DNA of 64,000 bases from CAVTWH01 sp963850915 (GCA_963850915.1 CAWKND010000014.1:310001-374000), one strand, 5' to 3'. Positions 1 through 9,437 are shown, counted from the stretch's first letter. Made by a program: numbers and translations. Notes: generated by a model from the letters alone, not told the origin.

Positions 1-368
1 AGGGCGGCGTCGTAGTCCAGGTGCCCCGGGATCGGGTACTGGATGAGCAGGCCGTGCACGTTCTTGTCGGTGTTGAACTCGGTGATCGCCTGGTGCAGGT
101 CGGCCTGCGTGGCGGTGGCCGGCAGGTGCGCGTGCGGCGAGTCGAAGCCCAGCTCGGCGGCTTGCTTCTGCTTGATCCGGATGTACCCGGCGCTGGCGTC
201 GTCGTCGCCGACCAGGATGGTGGCCAGGCTCGGCTGGATGCCCCGGGCGCGCAGCGCTTCGGCCCGGGTACGCACGTCGGCCAAAATCGCCTCGGCGACC
301 GGACCGCCGGGCAGCAGCCGGGCTGTGGTGGCGTCACCCGGCGCCGCCGCTGGGCTGGAATCGGACAT
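1..368 (-). CDS. folD: FolD, methylenetetrahydrofolate dehydrogenase/cyclohydrolase (N-terminal part)
   Basis: Bifunctional enzyme that interconverts 5,10-methylene-THF and 10-formyl-THF in cytoplasmic one-carbon metabolism. The gene runs off the left edge, so only about 122 N-terminal residues are visible. They contain the FolD hallmarks: a GYIRIKQKQAAELG stretch, which carries the catalytic Lys of the YxxxK type, and a GLLIQYPIP motif where most FolDs have GxLVQLPLP. The ATG is preceded by GGGAGGG about six bases upstream. The NADP-binding C-terminal half lies outside the window. It is divergent from the transglutaminase-like gene. metH, another folate enzyme, lies 13 kb away but is not in the same operon. 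Confidence 0.88.
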   Translation of the reverse strand, partial: MSDSSPAAAPGDATTARLLPGGPVAEAILADVRTRAEALRARGIQPSLATILVGDDDASAGYIRIKQKQAAELGFDSPHAHLPATATQADLHQAITEFNTDKNVHGLLIQYPIPGHLDYDAA

Positions 369-584
369 GTGGCCCTCCCGCCAGTACCGGAGCCCAGGCG
401 GTCGGCCCCGGCGGACGCTCCCCGATGGTTGTTCCCATCCCGGTGCCGCCAGTCGCGTGTCGCCTCCGAGCATGCCGCAAACCCGGGCACAGCACCAAAT
501 CCGCCCCGCGCTGGGCGTTCCCCTTGACTCTGCCACGGTGTCAGGTCGCAGGCTTGACTTACCGCCGAGCCCGAGGAGTCAACG

Positions 585-1499
585 ATGCCCACCCTGGATG
601 AGTACGCGACGCACTCGCCGTACACCGCGCCCGGGCGCTATGCCGAGCTGCTGGACGCCGTACCGGTGGACCTGCCTGGGCTGTCTACGGTGGTACGCAA
701 CGTGCTCGTGCACTACCGCGCCTCAGGGTACAAGTTCCCGCCCGAGCGCCTCGAAGAGATCGACAATCGCTGGGTAGAGCGGATACTCGCCGTCGACCAG
801 GGCCGGTTCCCGCAGCCACTCGCCGTCCCGCGCCCCGATCCCGACCGGGTGGCCGGCTGCTGCCGCGACTTCACCCTGCTGGCGGTGGCGGCACTGCGCC
901 AGCACGGGGTACCCGCGCGCAGCCGGATCGGCTTCGCCGGCTACTTCGACCCGGATTACTGGTACGACCACGTCGTTGTCGAGCTCTGGGACGGGCGGCG
1001 CTGGAACTTCGTGGACGCGCAGCTGGACCCGGCCGGGGCGTGGAGCATCGATCCGCTGGACCTGCCCCGGCGGGTGGGTACCCGGCCCGAGCGGCCGCCC
1101 GTCTTCGCCACGGCGGCACAGGTCTGGACGGCGTACCGGCGCGGCGAGCTCGACCCGGACCGGTACGGGGTCGGCCCGGGGGTACCCCTCGGCGGCCCCT
1201 GGTTCATCCGCAACTACGTGATCTCCGAGCTGGCCCACCGGCAGCGCGACGAGCTGCTGCTCTGGGACGGGTGGGGCGACATGCGGTTGACCCTGGGCGA
1301 TGAACTCCGACTGGTGGACGAGGTTGCCACGCTGCTGCTCGCCGCCGACGACGGCGACACCGGCGCCGACGCCGAGCTGGATCGCAGGTATGCGGGCGAT
1401 TCCCGGCTGCGCCCGAGCGGTACGGTGCGCTGCTTCTCGCCCACCGGACACACCCGCCAGGTCGACCTCGCCACTCGCGAAGCCGTCCCGGTGGAGTAA
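585..1499 (+). CDS. Transglutaminase-like superfamily protein
   Basis: 304-residue cytoplasmic protein with a transglutaminase/protease-like core. The probable catalytic triad is Cys93 in GCCRDF, His129 in YDHVVVE and Asp144 in NFVDAQ, in the usual Cys-His-Asp order and spacing. No signal peptide or membrane segment is visible. GAGGAG lies eight bases before the ATG. Family members can act as peptidases, amidases or cross-linking enzymes; the substrate cannot be read from the sequence. It is a single gene, convergent with the alpha-galactosidase gene across a strong hairpin. Confidence 0.8.
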   Translation: MPTLDEYATHSPYTAPGRYAELLDAVPVDLPGLSTVVRNVLVHYRASGYKFPPERLEEIDNRWVERILAVDQGRFPQPLAVPRPDPDRVAGCCRDFTLLAVAALRQHGVPARSRIGFAGYFDPDYWYDHVVVELWDGRRWNFVDAQLDPAGAWSIDPLDLPRRVGTRPERPPVFATAAQVWTAYRRGELDPDRYGVGPGVPLGGPWFIRNYVISELAHRQRDELLLWDGWGDMRLTLGDELRLVDEVATLLLAADDGDTGADAELDRRYAGDSRLRPSGTVRCFSPTGHTRQVDLATREAVPVE

Positions 1500-1507
1500 G
1501 GGAACAA

Positions 1508-1542
1508 CCGGGTCGCCGGCCGGGCAACGACCGGCGACCCGG
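1508..1542. terminator. Bidirectional hairpin terminator
   Basis: A perfect 12-bp stem (1508-1519 with 1531-1542) and an 11-nt loop lie between two convergent genes. There is no clear T-tract, as is common in actinomycetes. Confidence 0.65.
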
Positions 1543-1564
1543 GGCTTGTCGGCCGACGGGGAAG

Positions 1565-3871
1565 TCAGTCGAGGGCGGTCAGTTCGACGATCGTCACGCT
1601 GAGCGGGGCGCGCAGTGGCGCCGGCAGCCCGACGCTGGCCAGTACCCCGCCGGTGAACTCCAGCCCCTCGCCGCGCCACGGTGCACCGGGCGTGGGCAGC
1701 AGTTGTCGCGCCTGGTACCGGCGGGTGGCCGGCAGTACGGGCAGCAGCAGCGGCTCCGGCTCGGGTACCTGGTCGTCGAGCTGGGCGTACGCCACTACCG
1801 CCGAAGCGCCGTCCGGGGCGAGCACGCCGTACCCGTACACCCCGGGTTGGGTGGTGTCGCAGCGGAACGCCCGACCGCCGTGCAGCAGACCGCGCAGCCG
1901 CTTGTGCGCGGCGATCCACTGGGCCAGCCGGGCCCGCTCCTCGACGCTGGCCAGCGTGACGTCCCACTCGATGCCCATCGAGCCGAAGAACGCCGTCGCC
2001 GCCCGGAAATCCAGGCTGAACTCCCGCCCGGTCTGGTGGTTGATCGGCGCGGATACGTGGCAGCCCAGGTACTCCGGCGGCACCAGCTGCCCGGTCCAGC
2101 GCTGGATCTGTTGCCGGGAAAGGGCATCGGTCATGTCCGAGGTCCAGAACCGCTGCACCCGGCCGATCACACCGAAGTCGATACGGGCGCCGCCGGAGGC
2201 GCAGCTCTCCCACTCGACACCCGGGTGCGCCGCGCGCAGGTCGTCCAGGAGCTGGTAGAAGCCGAGGGTGGCGGCGTGCACGCCGGGCGCGCCGCCGCGC
2301 GGGGCCGAGCCCGCGTCGGCGAGCGCGCGGTTGTGGTCCCACTTCACATACCCGATGGGGTACCCGCTGAGCAGGGCACTGATCTTCCCGAACAGGTACC
2401 CGCGCACCTCCGCCCGGCCCAGGTCGAGTACCAGCTGGTTGCGCGACTCCAGTGGCGGCCGGTCGCCGATCGACAGCACCCAGTCGGGGTGTGCCCGGAA
2501 CAGGTCGGAGTCGCGGTTGACCATCTCCGGCTCGAACCACAGCCCGAACTGCATGCCCAGCGCAGCCACCCGGTCGACCAGCGGGCCGAGCCCGGTGGGC
2601 CACACGTCGGGGGAGATGTCCCAGTCGCCGAGCCCGGACGAGTCGTGCCGGCGCGAGCCGAACCAGCCGTCGTCCAGGACGAACCGCTCCACCCCGAGTT
2701 CGGCGGCCCGGTCGGCGAGCTCGACGAGGCGCTCCAGCCGCTGGTCGAAGTAGACGGCCTCCCAGACGTTGCAGACCACCGGCCTGGGTGTACCCGGGTG
2801 GGCGGGGAGTGCGCGGGCGTACCCGTGCAGCTGGTCGGCGAGGCCGTCGAGTCCGGCGGCGGAGGCGGTCAGGTAGACCCAGGGGGTCTGGTAGCTCTGG
2901 CCGGTGGCGAGTACCAGCTCACCCGGGAGCAGCAGTTCGCCGCCGCGCAGGGTACGCAGCCCGGACGGCAGCCGCTCGAGCGCGTACGCGCTGTTGCCGC
3001 TCCAACCCACGTGCAGCCCGTAGACCAGGCCGTGCCCGAAGCCGAAGCCGGCGGTACCGGCCACCAGTACGGTCGGGCTGTCGAAGTTGGGCCGGCCGGT
3101 GCGCCCCTCGCGTAGCCACAGCCCGTCGGTGACGGTGTGCCGCTGCGGAGCCCGCTCGCGACCCCACCGGCCGGTCAGGTCGAGTACCTCGGTGACCTGG
3201 TCGGCGATCGGGTACACGACGTCGAGGTGGTTCACCACGTAGGGGCCGGTACCGGTGTTGGTCAGCGTGTGCCGGGTACGCAGCGCGCCGCCGGGGCAGG
3301 CCTGCACCTCGGTACGCAGGCCCAGGCCGGCGCGCTCGTCCACCGCCTCGACGGTGAGCCGCTCGCCGTCCGCGTGCAGCGCGGTGGTCACGAACGCCGT
3401 CGCCCAGTCCTGCCCCGCCGTGGGCTGACCGGCCGTGGGCTGACCGGCCGTGGGCTGACCGGCCGTGGGCTGACCGGCCGTGGGCTGACCTGTTGCGGGC
3501 TGACCGGTGCCGGCACCGAGGCGGTGGCCGGCGAGGCCGGGGCGGCCGAACCAGAGCCGGGACACCTCGGGGACCAGCGCGACGCTCTGCCGCTCGCCGC
3601 CCTCGTTGCCGTGCCGCCGGGTACCCCCCTCGCGGGCGTTGACCAGCTGCGTCGGCTCCAGTCCGGGCTGGTCGGGTCCGGTCCACACCAGCCGGGGCAG
3701 CCCCTCGACGTCGAGGGCGAGTACCGCCACCGTGCGCGCCGCGGCCCGCCCAGGCGTGTGCCCCGCACCGAACAGCAGCGGGCCGGTCTCCTCGTCCGGT
3801 ACCGGCAGCGGAGTGTCGGAGCCGCGCGGGTGAGGCGCCGCGAAGTGCTGGATGGTCTCGGCGGTACCCAC
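1565..3871 (-). CDS. GH36 alpha-galactosidase
   Basis: Cytoplasmic alpha-galactosidase of 768 residues, a normal GH36 length, expected to release galactose from melibiose or raffinose-type sugars. The nucleophile is Asp512 in VKWDHNR and the acid/base is Asp565 in SCASGGARID. The GTG start is chosen because GGAAGGAG lies just upstream and the protein then begins at a natural N-terminus; a longer frame to 3985 crosses a repeat and lacks an RBS. Around residues 123-152 a run of (TAGQP) pentapeptides, encoded by six 15-bp repeats, interrupts the N-terminal beta-sandwich domain. No LacI operator like those further on was seen upstream. Confidence 0.9.
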   Translation of the reverse strand: MGTAETIQHFAAPHPRGSDTPLPVPDEETGPLLFGAGHTPGRAAARTVAVLALDVEGLPRLVWTGPDQPGLEPTQLVNAREGGTRRHGNEGGERQSVALVPEVSRLWFGRPGLAGHRLGAGTGQPATGQPTAGQPTAGQPTAGQPTAGQPTAGQDWATAFVTTALHADGERLTVEAVDERAGLGLRTEVQACPGGALRTRHTLTNTGTGPYVVNHLDVVYPIADQVTEVLDLTGRWGRERAPQRHTVTDGLWLREGRTGRPNFDSPTVLVAGTAGFGFGHGLVYGLHVGWSGNSAYALERLPSGLRTLRGGELLLPGELVLATGQSYQTPWVYLTASAAGLDGLADQLHGYARALPAHPGTPRPVVCNVWEAVYFDQRLERLVELADRAAELGVERFVLDDGWFGSRRHDSSGLGDWDISPDVWPTGLGPLVDRVAALGMQFGLWFEPEMVNRDSDLFRAHPDWVLSIGDRPPLESRNQLVLDLGRAEVRGYLFGKISALLSGYPIGYVKWDHNRALADAGSAPRGGAPGVHAATLGFYQLLDDLRAAHPGVEWESCASGGARIDFGVIGRVQRFWTSDMTDALSRQQIQRWTGQLVPPEYLGCHVSAPINHQTGREFSLDFRAATAFFGSMGIEWDVTLASVEERARLAQWIAAHKRLRGLLHGGRAFRCDTTQPGVYGYGVLAPDGASAVVAYAQLDDQVPEPEPLLLPVLPATRRYQARQLLPTPGAPWRGEGLEFTGGVLASVGLPAPLRAPLSVTIVELTALD
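3416..3505. repeat. 15-bp tandem array inside the GH36 gene
   Basis: Six units of 15 bp, four of them identical (GGCCGTGGGCTGACC) and two diverged at the ends. On the coding strand they encode TAGQP repeats in frame. The unit contains the core CTGACCGG, which is shared with two other arrays in the window. Confidence 0.9.
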
Positions 3872-3905
3872 GTCGTGCGCTCCTTCCGCGGCCGGACGTC
3901 GAGCC

Positions 3906-3949
3906 GCGTCTGTCTGATTGCTGTGTAGCGTCTGTCTGATTGCTGTGTG
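3906..3949. repeat. 22-bp direct repeat upstream of the GH36 gene
   Basis: Two adjacent 22-bp copies that differ only in the last base. They lie in the 301-bp divergent gap (3872-4172) between the GH36 and carbonic anhydrase genes, which otherwise shows only candidate promoter DNA. Confidence 0.85.
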
Positions 3950-4172
3950 GCGCCTGTTCGGAACTGGGGATTTGTGTTGCTTCATGGACGGATGGGTTCG
4001 ACCCTAGCCACCCGCCGGCCGGGTCGCCAATGGCCCGGTCGGCCGGCCCCGAGACCGGCTGTGATGTTGATCCCCACCGTACGACGCGCTGGTCGGCGAT
4101 AATGCTGGTCGAACGGCCCGGTTTCAGCGGACTCTCGAGTGAGGGCCGGACAGTCGAGGGAGGGGCGAGGGT

Positions 4173-4781
4173 ATGTCGCAGGTGGACCCGGCCGCTGCGC
4201 TGGAGGCGCTGCTGGCGGGCAATGCCCGGTTCGTGTCGGGTGAGCGGCTGCACCCCAACCAGGACGCCGACCGGCGTACCGCGGTCGCTCCGGAGCAGCG
4301 GCCGTTCGCGGTGCTCTTCGGCTGCTCCGACTCGCGGCTGGCCGCCGAGATCATCTTCGACCGGGGGCTGGGCGACCTGTTCGTCATCCGTACCGCCGGG
4401 CACGTGGTTGGCCCCGAAGTACTGGGCAGCATCGAGTACGCGGTGGCCACGCTGGACGTGAAGCTGGTCGCGATACTCGGGCACGACTCGTGCGGGGCGA
4501 TCGCGGCGGCACTGGACTCGCTGCGTACCGGCGAAAGCCCGGGCGGGTACGTCCGCGACGTGGTGGACCGGGTGACCCTGGGCGTGCTGCGGGTACGCGA
4601 GAAGGCACAGGAGGACCCGGAGATCGCGGTCGAGGAGCACATCCGGTACAGCGTCGATCTGCTCGTCGAGCGCTCACCGCTAGTGGCGCAGCGGGTGGCC
4701 GACGGTCAGTTGGGCGTGGTCGGGCTCGCCTACCGGCTAGACGAGGGCAGCGTCCGGCAGATCGCCGCCATCGGCGTCTGA
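4173..4781 (+). CDS. Beta-class carbonic anhydrase
   Basis: 202-residue cytoplasmic zinc enzyme that interconverts CO2 and bicarbonate. The zinc ligands and catalytic dyad of the beta class are all present: Cys51, Asp53 and Arg55 in CSDSR, and His104 and Cys107 in GHDSCG. The purine-rich stretch AGGGGCGAGGGT precedes the ATG directly. It is a single-gene unit, convergent with the AlkZ-like gene; the short gap holds a 16-bp perfect palindrome (4784-4799) that may end transcription. Confidence 0.93.
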   Translation: MSQVDPAAALEALLAGNARFVSGERLHPNQDADRRTAVAPEQRPFAVLFGCSDSRLAAEIIFDRGLGDLFVIRTAGHVVGPEVLGSIEYAVATLDVKLVAILGHDSCGAIAAALDSLRTGESPGGYVRDVVDRVTLGVLRVREKAQEDPEIAVEEHIRYSVDLLVERSPLVAQRVADGQLGVVGLAYRLDEGSVRQIAAIGV

Positions 4782-4803
4782 TTGCCGGGCCGGCCCGGCG
4801 GGG

Positions 4804-5980
4804 TCACGCCCAGCGCAGCTCGACCGGCGTACCGAGGAACGCGGCGTACGGCGCGAACGCGTGCTCGGCTGCGCCGCGGTCGGCCTTGCGAAGTGGTACC
4901 AGCGCGGTGATGTCGACGGTGGTTGCCCGCTTTCCGGTGGTGCGCTTCCAGATGCCGACCACCCGGCCGTCGCGGACCAGAGTGGACTGGAACACCCCGT
5001 TGCCGCCCGGGATGATGGCCGCCTTGTGCTCCTCGTCGAGCATCAGGGAACGGTCCTTGAAGCCCAGCAGGTATTCGTCGAAACCGGGCAGCGCCAACCA
5101 CTCCGGCCCGGACCGGGGCGCCGGGGCCGGCTCCAGCAGCGCCGGGTCGGCGTATGCCTCGGCGCCGTCGACCGTGACGCGGGCCAGTGCCGCTGCCGGC
5201 GCCGGCGATGCCGAGCTTGGCGTCGGCCGCGGTCAGCCCGGTCCAGCCGGCGAAGTCCTGCCGGGTGGTCGGCCCGTGGCTGCGGAAGTAGCGCAGCGCG
5301 ATGGTGGCCAGCGCCTCCTCCCGGCTGAGCCGGTTGGGCTCGGTCGCCCACTCGTCCAGCAGTACGAAGGTCTGCTCCTTGCCGATGTTGGGCGCGATGC
5401 AGGTGACGCCGCACTGGCTGGCGTACCAGAGCAGGTGGTAGCCGAACTGGCCGGTGCACTCCACGCCGGCCTCGGTCAGGGTGGCCAGGCACTGTGCCCG
5501 GGTCAGCCGGCCGCCACCGGCCAGCGCCTTGCCCAGTACCTCGACGCCCCGGTCGGCGAGCGACTCGGTGAGCCCGAGGTAGGCGCGGCGCCCGGCGGCA
5601 CCGGCGAGTGCCCGGCTGCCCATCACCTCGAGCATCCAGTGCGCGTCATTGGGCGGGATCCAGTGCACGGTGCCGCGCATCGGCCAGGTGCGGATCGCTT
5701 CCCGGCGCTCCAGCGCGGCGTTCACGTCGGCGAGGGTGTGCCCGGGCAGTCGGGCGCCGAGCGACCACAAGCCGCTCGCCAGGTCCTGGGCCTGCATCGC
5801 GCCGAACCAGGTGACCACGTCGGCCACGGTGTCGGGGGCCGGACGCGGGTCGTCGGTGGGGCGGGGCCGCAGCAGCAGGCTGGTCATTCGCAGCTGGAGT
5901 GCCTGTGCCCCGGTCAACTCAGCCCCGGTCAACCCTGTGCCGGTCAACCCTGTGCCGGTCAACTTCGCGCGCCCGCCCAT
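4804..5980 (-). pseudogene. Winged-helix HTH_42 (AlkZ/YcaQ-like) protein, frameshifted
   Basis: HTH_42 family protein, related to AlkZ and YcaQ glycosylases that unhook DNA crosslinks or remove alkylated bases. The QAQ of MQAQDLASG (about residues 61-63) matches the catalytic QxQ motif of the AlkZ branch. The frame runs from an ATG with a strong GGGGAGGG site to about 5200. There a one-base indel in a GC-only stretch moves the rest (PALLEP..., then LPGFDEYLLGFKDRS to the stop at 4804) into another frame. The two parts together have a typical length. The N-terminus carries LTGTG repeats from a 15-bp array; Met32 at 5887 is an alternative start. This is either a recent pseudogene or a sequence error. 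Confidence 0.75.
5910..5969. repeat. 15-bp tandem array at the start of the AlkZ-like gene
   Basis: Four 15-bp units, the middle two identical (CCGGTCAACCCTGTG). They keep the frame and encode LTG-rich pentapeptides. The minus strand shows the core TTGACCGG. Confidence 0.9.
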
Positions 5981-6037
5981 CCGCCACCCTCCCCGGTTCC
6001 TCGCGCCACGGTACCCATGAGGTCTGACAAAAGACGG

Positions 6038-6071
6038 CCTGGCCGGCCCGTCGGGTGACGGACCGGCCAGG
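6038..6071 (-). terminator. Intrinsic terminator of the DUF1996 gene
   Basis: A 15-position stem with one mismatch and a four-base loop. On the minus strand it is followed by a short T-run (TCTTTTG), as expected for factor-independent termination after 6131. Confidence 0.7.
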
Positions 6072-6130
6072 TCAGCGGGGCAGCACCGCCACTGGGACGG
6101 CTGCCTTTGTTGGGTTGTGTCGGGTGCCGG

Positions 6131-7552
6131 TTAGTGGATGAGGTTGCCGGCGGCGTCGAGTACCCGACCGCGGGTCGGCTGGGTCTCGTCGTAGCCGTGC
6201 GCGTCGCACTGCAGGCCACCGTTGATGCACTGGGTGATCATCGCCTGCTGGGTGGCCGGGTCCCACGCGTTGAAGAAGTCGTAGTGGAACGAGAAGCCAC
6301 GCCCGCTGGAGAAGTGGTACTGCGAGGTGTCGCCGTTGGCCGGTACCGGCCAGGCCATCTTGAACTCGAGCATCGGCAGGGCGATCGGGTGGTCACCCGG
6401 GCACACGCCGTTGATCGGGTAGGCCATGTGGTCGCGGTGGTTGGGGGTGTCCAGGTACTTGCCGTCCCAGCAACTCGGGGACTGGTACCGGACGTTGATC
6501 TGGGTACCCGGCGTGCAGTAGGTCGGGATGTCCGAGGTGCGGTAGGTGTCCCCGCACTCGAACCCGGCCACCGAGCCGGCCAGGAACTGGTCGGCCGTGG
6601 CGAGCATGTTGCCCACCAGGAACCGGATGCCCGGCGGGAACGGCCGCACGCTGGTGTAGTCGTTGATGCCGGTCTTGTAGTAGATGACCTGCGGCCCGAC
6701 CGGGTACACCGGGGTGGTGCCGTTCATCATCGTCGGCATCCAGTACCCCGACTTGTCACCGAGCGCCGTGCAGGTGGTACCGCCGGCGTTGAGCGAGGCC
6801 AGGGTGGTGGCGTAGTTGGTCGTGGTGTTGCCCATGAAGGTGTGGTTGTGCGACGCGCCGGCCTGGTTCGGGTAGACGATCGGGTCGTCGTTGGCCGCGT
6901 GGGTCACCGAACAGTTGGCCTGGAACTCGTGGAAGTACGCGTGCGGCGGGTTGTACGTCGACGGCGTACCGGTCACGATCGGGTTGGCCACGATGTACCC
7001 GGGGCCGCCGGTCACCGGAGTACTGGCGCCGGCGCTGCCGTACACCTCGAACTCCCACAGCGAGTAGCCGTACCCGGTGGCCCGGGCGGTGCCGTACATC
7101 CGCACGTACCGGCCCGAGCCGGTGACCGAGTAGGTCTGCGTGCCGCCGGTCGCGCCGGTCACGCTCTTGACGGTGGTCCACGCCACCTCGTCGTTGGAGA
7201 CCTGCAGCTGGAACGCCGTGGCATACGCGGCTTCCCAGGTCAGCTTGATCGAGGTGATGGTGGACGCGGTACCGAGGTCGACGTCGATCCACTGGGGATC
7301 GCTGGACTGGCTCGACCAGCGGGTGTTCGGGTCGCCGTCGAAGGCGTACTGGGGCACGTACCCCTGGCCCTCGGTGGATGAGGACTTGGCGAGCTTGCCA
7401 CGGCTGAGCAGCGTGTCGGCGGCGCTGGCGTTGCCGCCGGGTACGAGCAGGAATGCCGCGGCGGCAACGGCCAGGATGCCGATCGGGATGGTGATCCGCC
7501 CGAGCCGGAACGCGCGTGGCCGTGGCCGGTCGCGCGATGGAGCAGACGTCAT
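6131..7552 (-). CDS. Secreted CBM32-DUF1996 protein
   Basis: 473 residues: a signal peptide (about 1-44, cleavage near NASA-AD), a discoidin/F5-8C (CBM32) module at about 46-175, then a DUF1996 domain (about 190-455) rich in conserved His, Asp and Cys (HEFQANCSVTH, NHRDHMAYP, FHYDFFNAW). DUF1996 proteins are secreted by many fungi and actinomycetes and have no settled biochemical role; a metal site is plausible from the His pattern. AGGAGA precedes the ATG. Its CBM32 is very like those of the GH16/GH-A protein, and it shares that protein's LacI-type operator, so it is probably part of the same polysaccharide response. Confidence 0.85.
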   Translation of the reverse strand: MTSAPSRDRPRPRAFRLGRITIPIGILAVAAAAFLLVPGGNASAADTLLSRGKLAKSSSTEGQGYVPQYAFDGDPNTRWSSQSSDPQWIDVDLGTASTITSIKLTWEAAYATAFQLQVSNDEVAWTTVKSVTGATGGTQTYSVTGSGRYVRMYGTARATGYGYSLWEFEVYGSAGASTPVTGGPGYIVANPIVTGTPSTYNPPHAYFHEFQANCSVTHAANDDPIVYPNQAGASHNHTFMGNTTTNYATTLASLNAGGTTCTALGDKSGYWMPTMMNGTTPVYPVGPQVIYYKTGINDYTSVRPFPPGIRFLVGNMLATADQFLAGSVAGFECGDTYRTSDIPTYCTPGTQINVRYQSPSCWDGKYLDTPNHRDHMAYPINGVCPGDHPIALPMLEFKMAWPVPANGDTSQYHFSSGRGFSFHYDFFNAWDPATQQAMITQCINGGLQCDAHGYDETQPTRGRVLDAAGNLIH

Positions 7553-7625
7553 GGGGTTCTCCTACCTTGTTCGTCGGGCGGCGGGTTGACGCGGCGTGCA
7601 TACCGCCCGTGCTGACGAAAGGACT

Positions 7626-7680
7626 GGAGAGCGCTCTCCGAAGCTGGGCCCAGTGTTACCGGCATGTTGCCCGACGTCAA
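7626..7680 (-). promoter_or_regulatory. Promoter and LacI-type operator of the DUF1996 gene
   Basis: On the minus strand, -35 TTGACG (7675-7680) and -10 TAACAC (7653-7658) are 16 bp apart. The perfect palindrome GGAGAGCGCTCTCC (7626-7639) follows just downstream of the expected start point, a repressing position. Confidence 0.8.
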
Positions 7681-7712
7681 GGAGTTCGTCGATATCTCGC
7701 GCCAGGGGCAGG

Positions 7713-9155
7713 TCACGGCCGGTGCGGATGATCCAGGCCGTTGGCCCGGATCACGTCGCGGTACCAGAGCGCGCTGGCCTTGGGGGTACGCCGGAGGGTT
7801 TCGTAGTCGACGTGGATCAACCCGAACCGGCGGGTGTACCCGAAGGCCCACTCGAAGTTGTCCAGCAGTGACCAGACGAAGTACCCGCGCAGGTCCACCC
7901 CGTGCGCCATGGCCTCGTGCGCGGCGGCGAAGTGCGCGTGCAGGTACCCGATCCGGTCGGCGTCCTCGACCTGCCCGTCCCGACCCACCTCGTCCGCGAA
8001 GGCGGCGCCGTTCTCGGCCACCACGAGCGGCAGCCCGCCGTAGGCCGGCGCGTAGTCGGTGTGTACGCGGATCAGCAGGTCACGCAGGCCGGTCGGGTCG
8101 ATCGCCCAGTCCATGCCGGTACGCGCCCCCGGCAGCCGGTGCCAGTCGACATCCGCGGTGGCCGGGTAGGGCGAGCCGGGGTCGCCGGTGCCGCCGCCGC
8201 TGACCAGGTCGGGCTGGTAGTAGTTCAGGCCGAGCAGGTCGATCCGGCTGCCGATCACCTCCAGGTCGCCCGGGTGTACGAAGGTCCAGTCGCTGACCCC
8301 GGCGGTGTCCACCACCACGTCGGCCGGGTAGCGCCCGCGCAGCAGCGGATCCAGGAAGACCCGGTTGAGCAGGCCGTCGATGCGCCGGGCGGCGTCCACA
8401 TCGGCCGGTCGGTCGCTGTGCGGGCGGACGGTACCGCCGTTGAGCGCCAACGTGACCTGGCTGCCGGGAGCGACCTCGCGCAGCGCCCGTACCGCCAATC
8501 CGTGGCCGAGCAGCAGGTGGTGGGTGGCGGTGAGGCCGTCGCCGGTACTGCGCCGGCCGGGTGCGTGCCCGCCCGAGCCGTAGCCCAGGAAGGCTGAGCA
8601 CCACGGCTCGTTGAGGGTGAACCACAGTGGGATCCGGTCACCCAGCAGGCCGGCCAGCAGCGCCGCGTACTCGCCGAACCGGAACGCGGTGTCCCGGTTC
8701 AGCCAGCCGCCCGCGTTCTCCAGTTCCTGCGGCAGGTCCCAGTGGTAGAGGGTGGGCGTCGGCTGGATGCCGGCCGCCAGCAGCTCGTCCACCAGCCGGT
8801 CGTAGAAGGCCAGCCCGGCCGGGTTGCGCCGGGTACCACCGGGCTGCACCCGCGGCCAGGAGATGGAGAACCGGTACGCGCGCAGGCCCAGCTCGCGCAT
8901 CAGCGCCACGTCGTCGCGGTAGCGGTGGTAGTGGTCGGTGGCGACCGCGCCGGTGTGCCCCTCCGCGATGGCGCCGGGCCGCGCCGCGAAGGTGTCCCAG
9001 ATCGAGGGGGTACGCCCGTCGACGGCTGCGGCGCCTTCGATCTGGTATGCCGCGGTGGCGGCACCCCACCAGAAGCCGGTGGGGAAGCGCAGTTCCGGCT
9101 GCCGGGTACCCGCTTGCGTCGCGGCCGGGAGGGCCCGTGTTCCTGTCCCGCTCAT
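7713..9155 (-). CDS. GH1 beta-glucosidase
   Basis: Cytoplasmic family 1 glycosidase of 480 residues, the usual length, expected to split beta-linked gluco-oligosaccharides. The acid/base is Glu183 in TLNEPW and the nucleophile is Glu381 in VAENGAAF; FWWGAATAAYQIEG near the N-terminus is the family signature. There is no signal peptide. The RBS is weak. A LacI operator and a good promoter lie upstream. In the regulon it would finish oligosaccharides released outside by the GH16/GH-A enzyme. A dedicated sugar importer is not in the window. Confidence 0.93.
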   Translation of the reverse strand: MSGTGTRALPAATQAGTRQPELRFPTGFWWGAATAAYQIEGAAAVDGRTPSIWDTFAARPGAIAEGHTGAVATDHYHRYRDDVALMRELGLRAYRFSISWPRVQPGGTRRNPAGLAFYDRLVDELLAAGIQPTPTLYHWDLPQELENAGGWLNRDTAFRFGEYAALLAGLLGDRIPLWFTLNEPWCSAFLGYGSGGHAPGRRSTGDGLTATHHLLLGHGLAVRALREVAPGSQVTLALNGGTVRPHSDRPADVDAARRIDGLLNRVFLDPLLRGRYPADVVVDTAGVSDWTFVHPGDLEVIGSRIDLLGLNYYQPDLVSGGGTGDPGSPYPATADVDWHRLPGARTGMDWAIDPTGLRDLLIRVHTDYAPAYGGLPLVVAENGAAFADEVGRDGQVEDADRIGYLHAHFAAAHEAMAHGVDLRGYFVWSLLDNFEWAFGYTRRFGLIHVDYETLRRTPKASALWYRDVIRANGLDHPHRP

Positions 9156-9235
9156 CGTTCACCGTTTCGTGTCGTCAATGGTCCGGCCGTGGCGGATCGC
9201 CGGCCGGCCGGGTGGAGCCGGGTCGGGGCGAGGTT

Positions 9236-9285
9236 CGGAGAGCGCTCTCCGGGAGAAGATTCCCGATGGGTGGGAGTCGTGTCAA
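9236..9285 (-). promoter_or_regulatory. Promoter and LacI-type operator of the GH1 gene
   Basis: On the minus strand, -35 TTGACA (9280-9285) and -10 GAATCT (9257-9262) are 17 bp apart. The palindrome CGGAGAGCGCTCTCCG (9236-9251, 16 bp, perfect) covers the start region. It lies in the 398-bp divergent gap 9156-9553. Confidence 0.8.
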
Positions 9286-9386
9286 GGGATCGTCCGATCA
9301 GGACCGGGCCGCAGGCCACGCCGGTTCCGGGAATTCGTGCCAACGGTTCCGGTCCTCGCCCAGCCTGCCCGGCACGCGGCACGGTA

Positions 9387-9437
9387 TTGACTTCCATGAA
9401 AACGCGGCGTAACAATCCGCGTTGGAGAGCGCTCTCC
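9387..9437 (+). promoter_or_regulatory. Promoter and LacI-type operator of the GH16/GH-A gene
   Basis: -35 TTGACT (9387-9392), 17-bp spacer, -10 TAACAA (9410-9415). The palindrome GGAGAGCGCTCTCC (9424-9437) begins about two bases after the expected start point. A leader of about 115 nt follows before the ATG. Confidence 0.83.

Noticed and set aside
3416..3505. CRISPR-like array
   Set aside because: Units are directly adjacent with no spacers and no cas genes occur; they are plain tandem repeats. The same applies to the 17-bp array at 22538.
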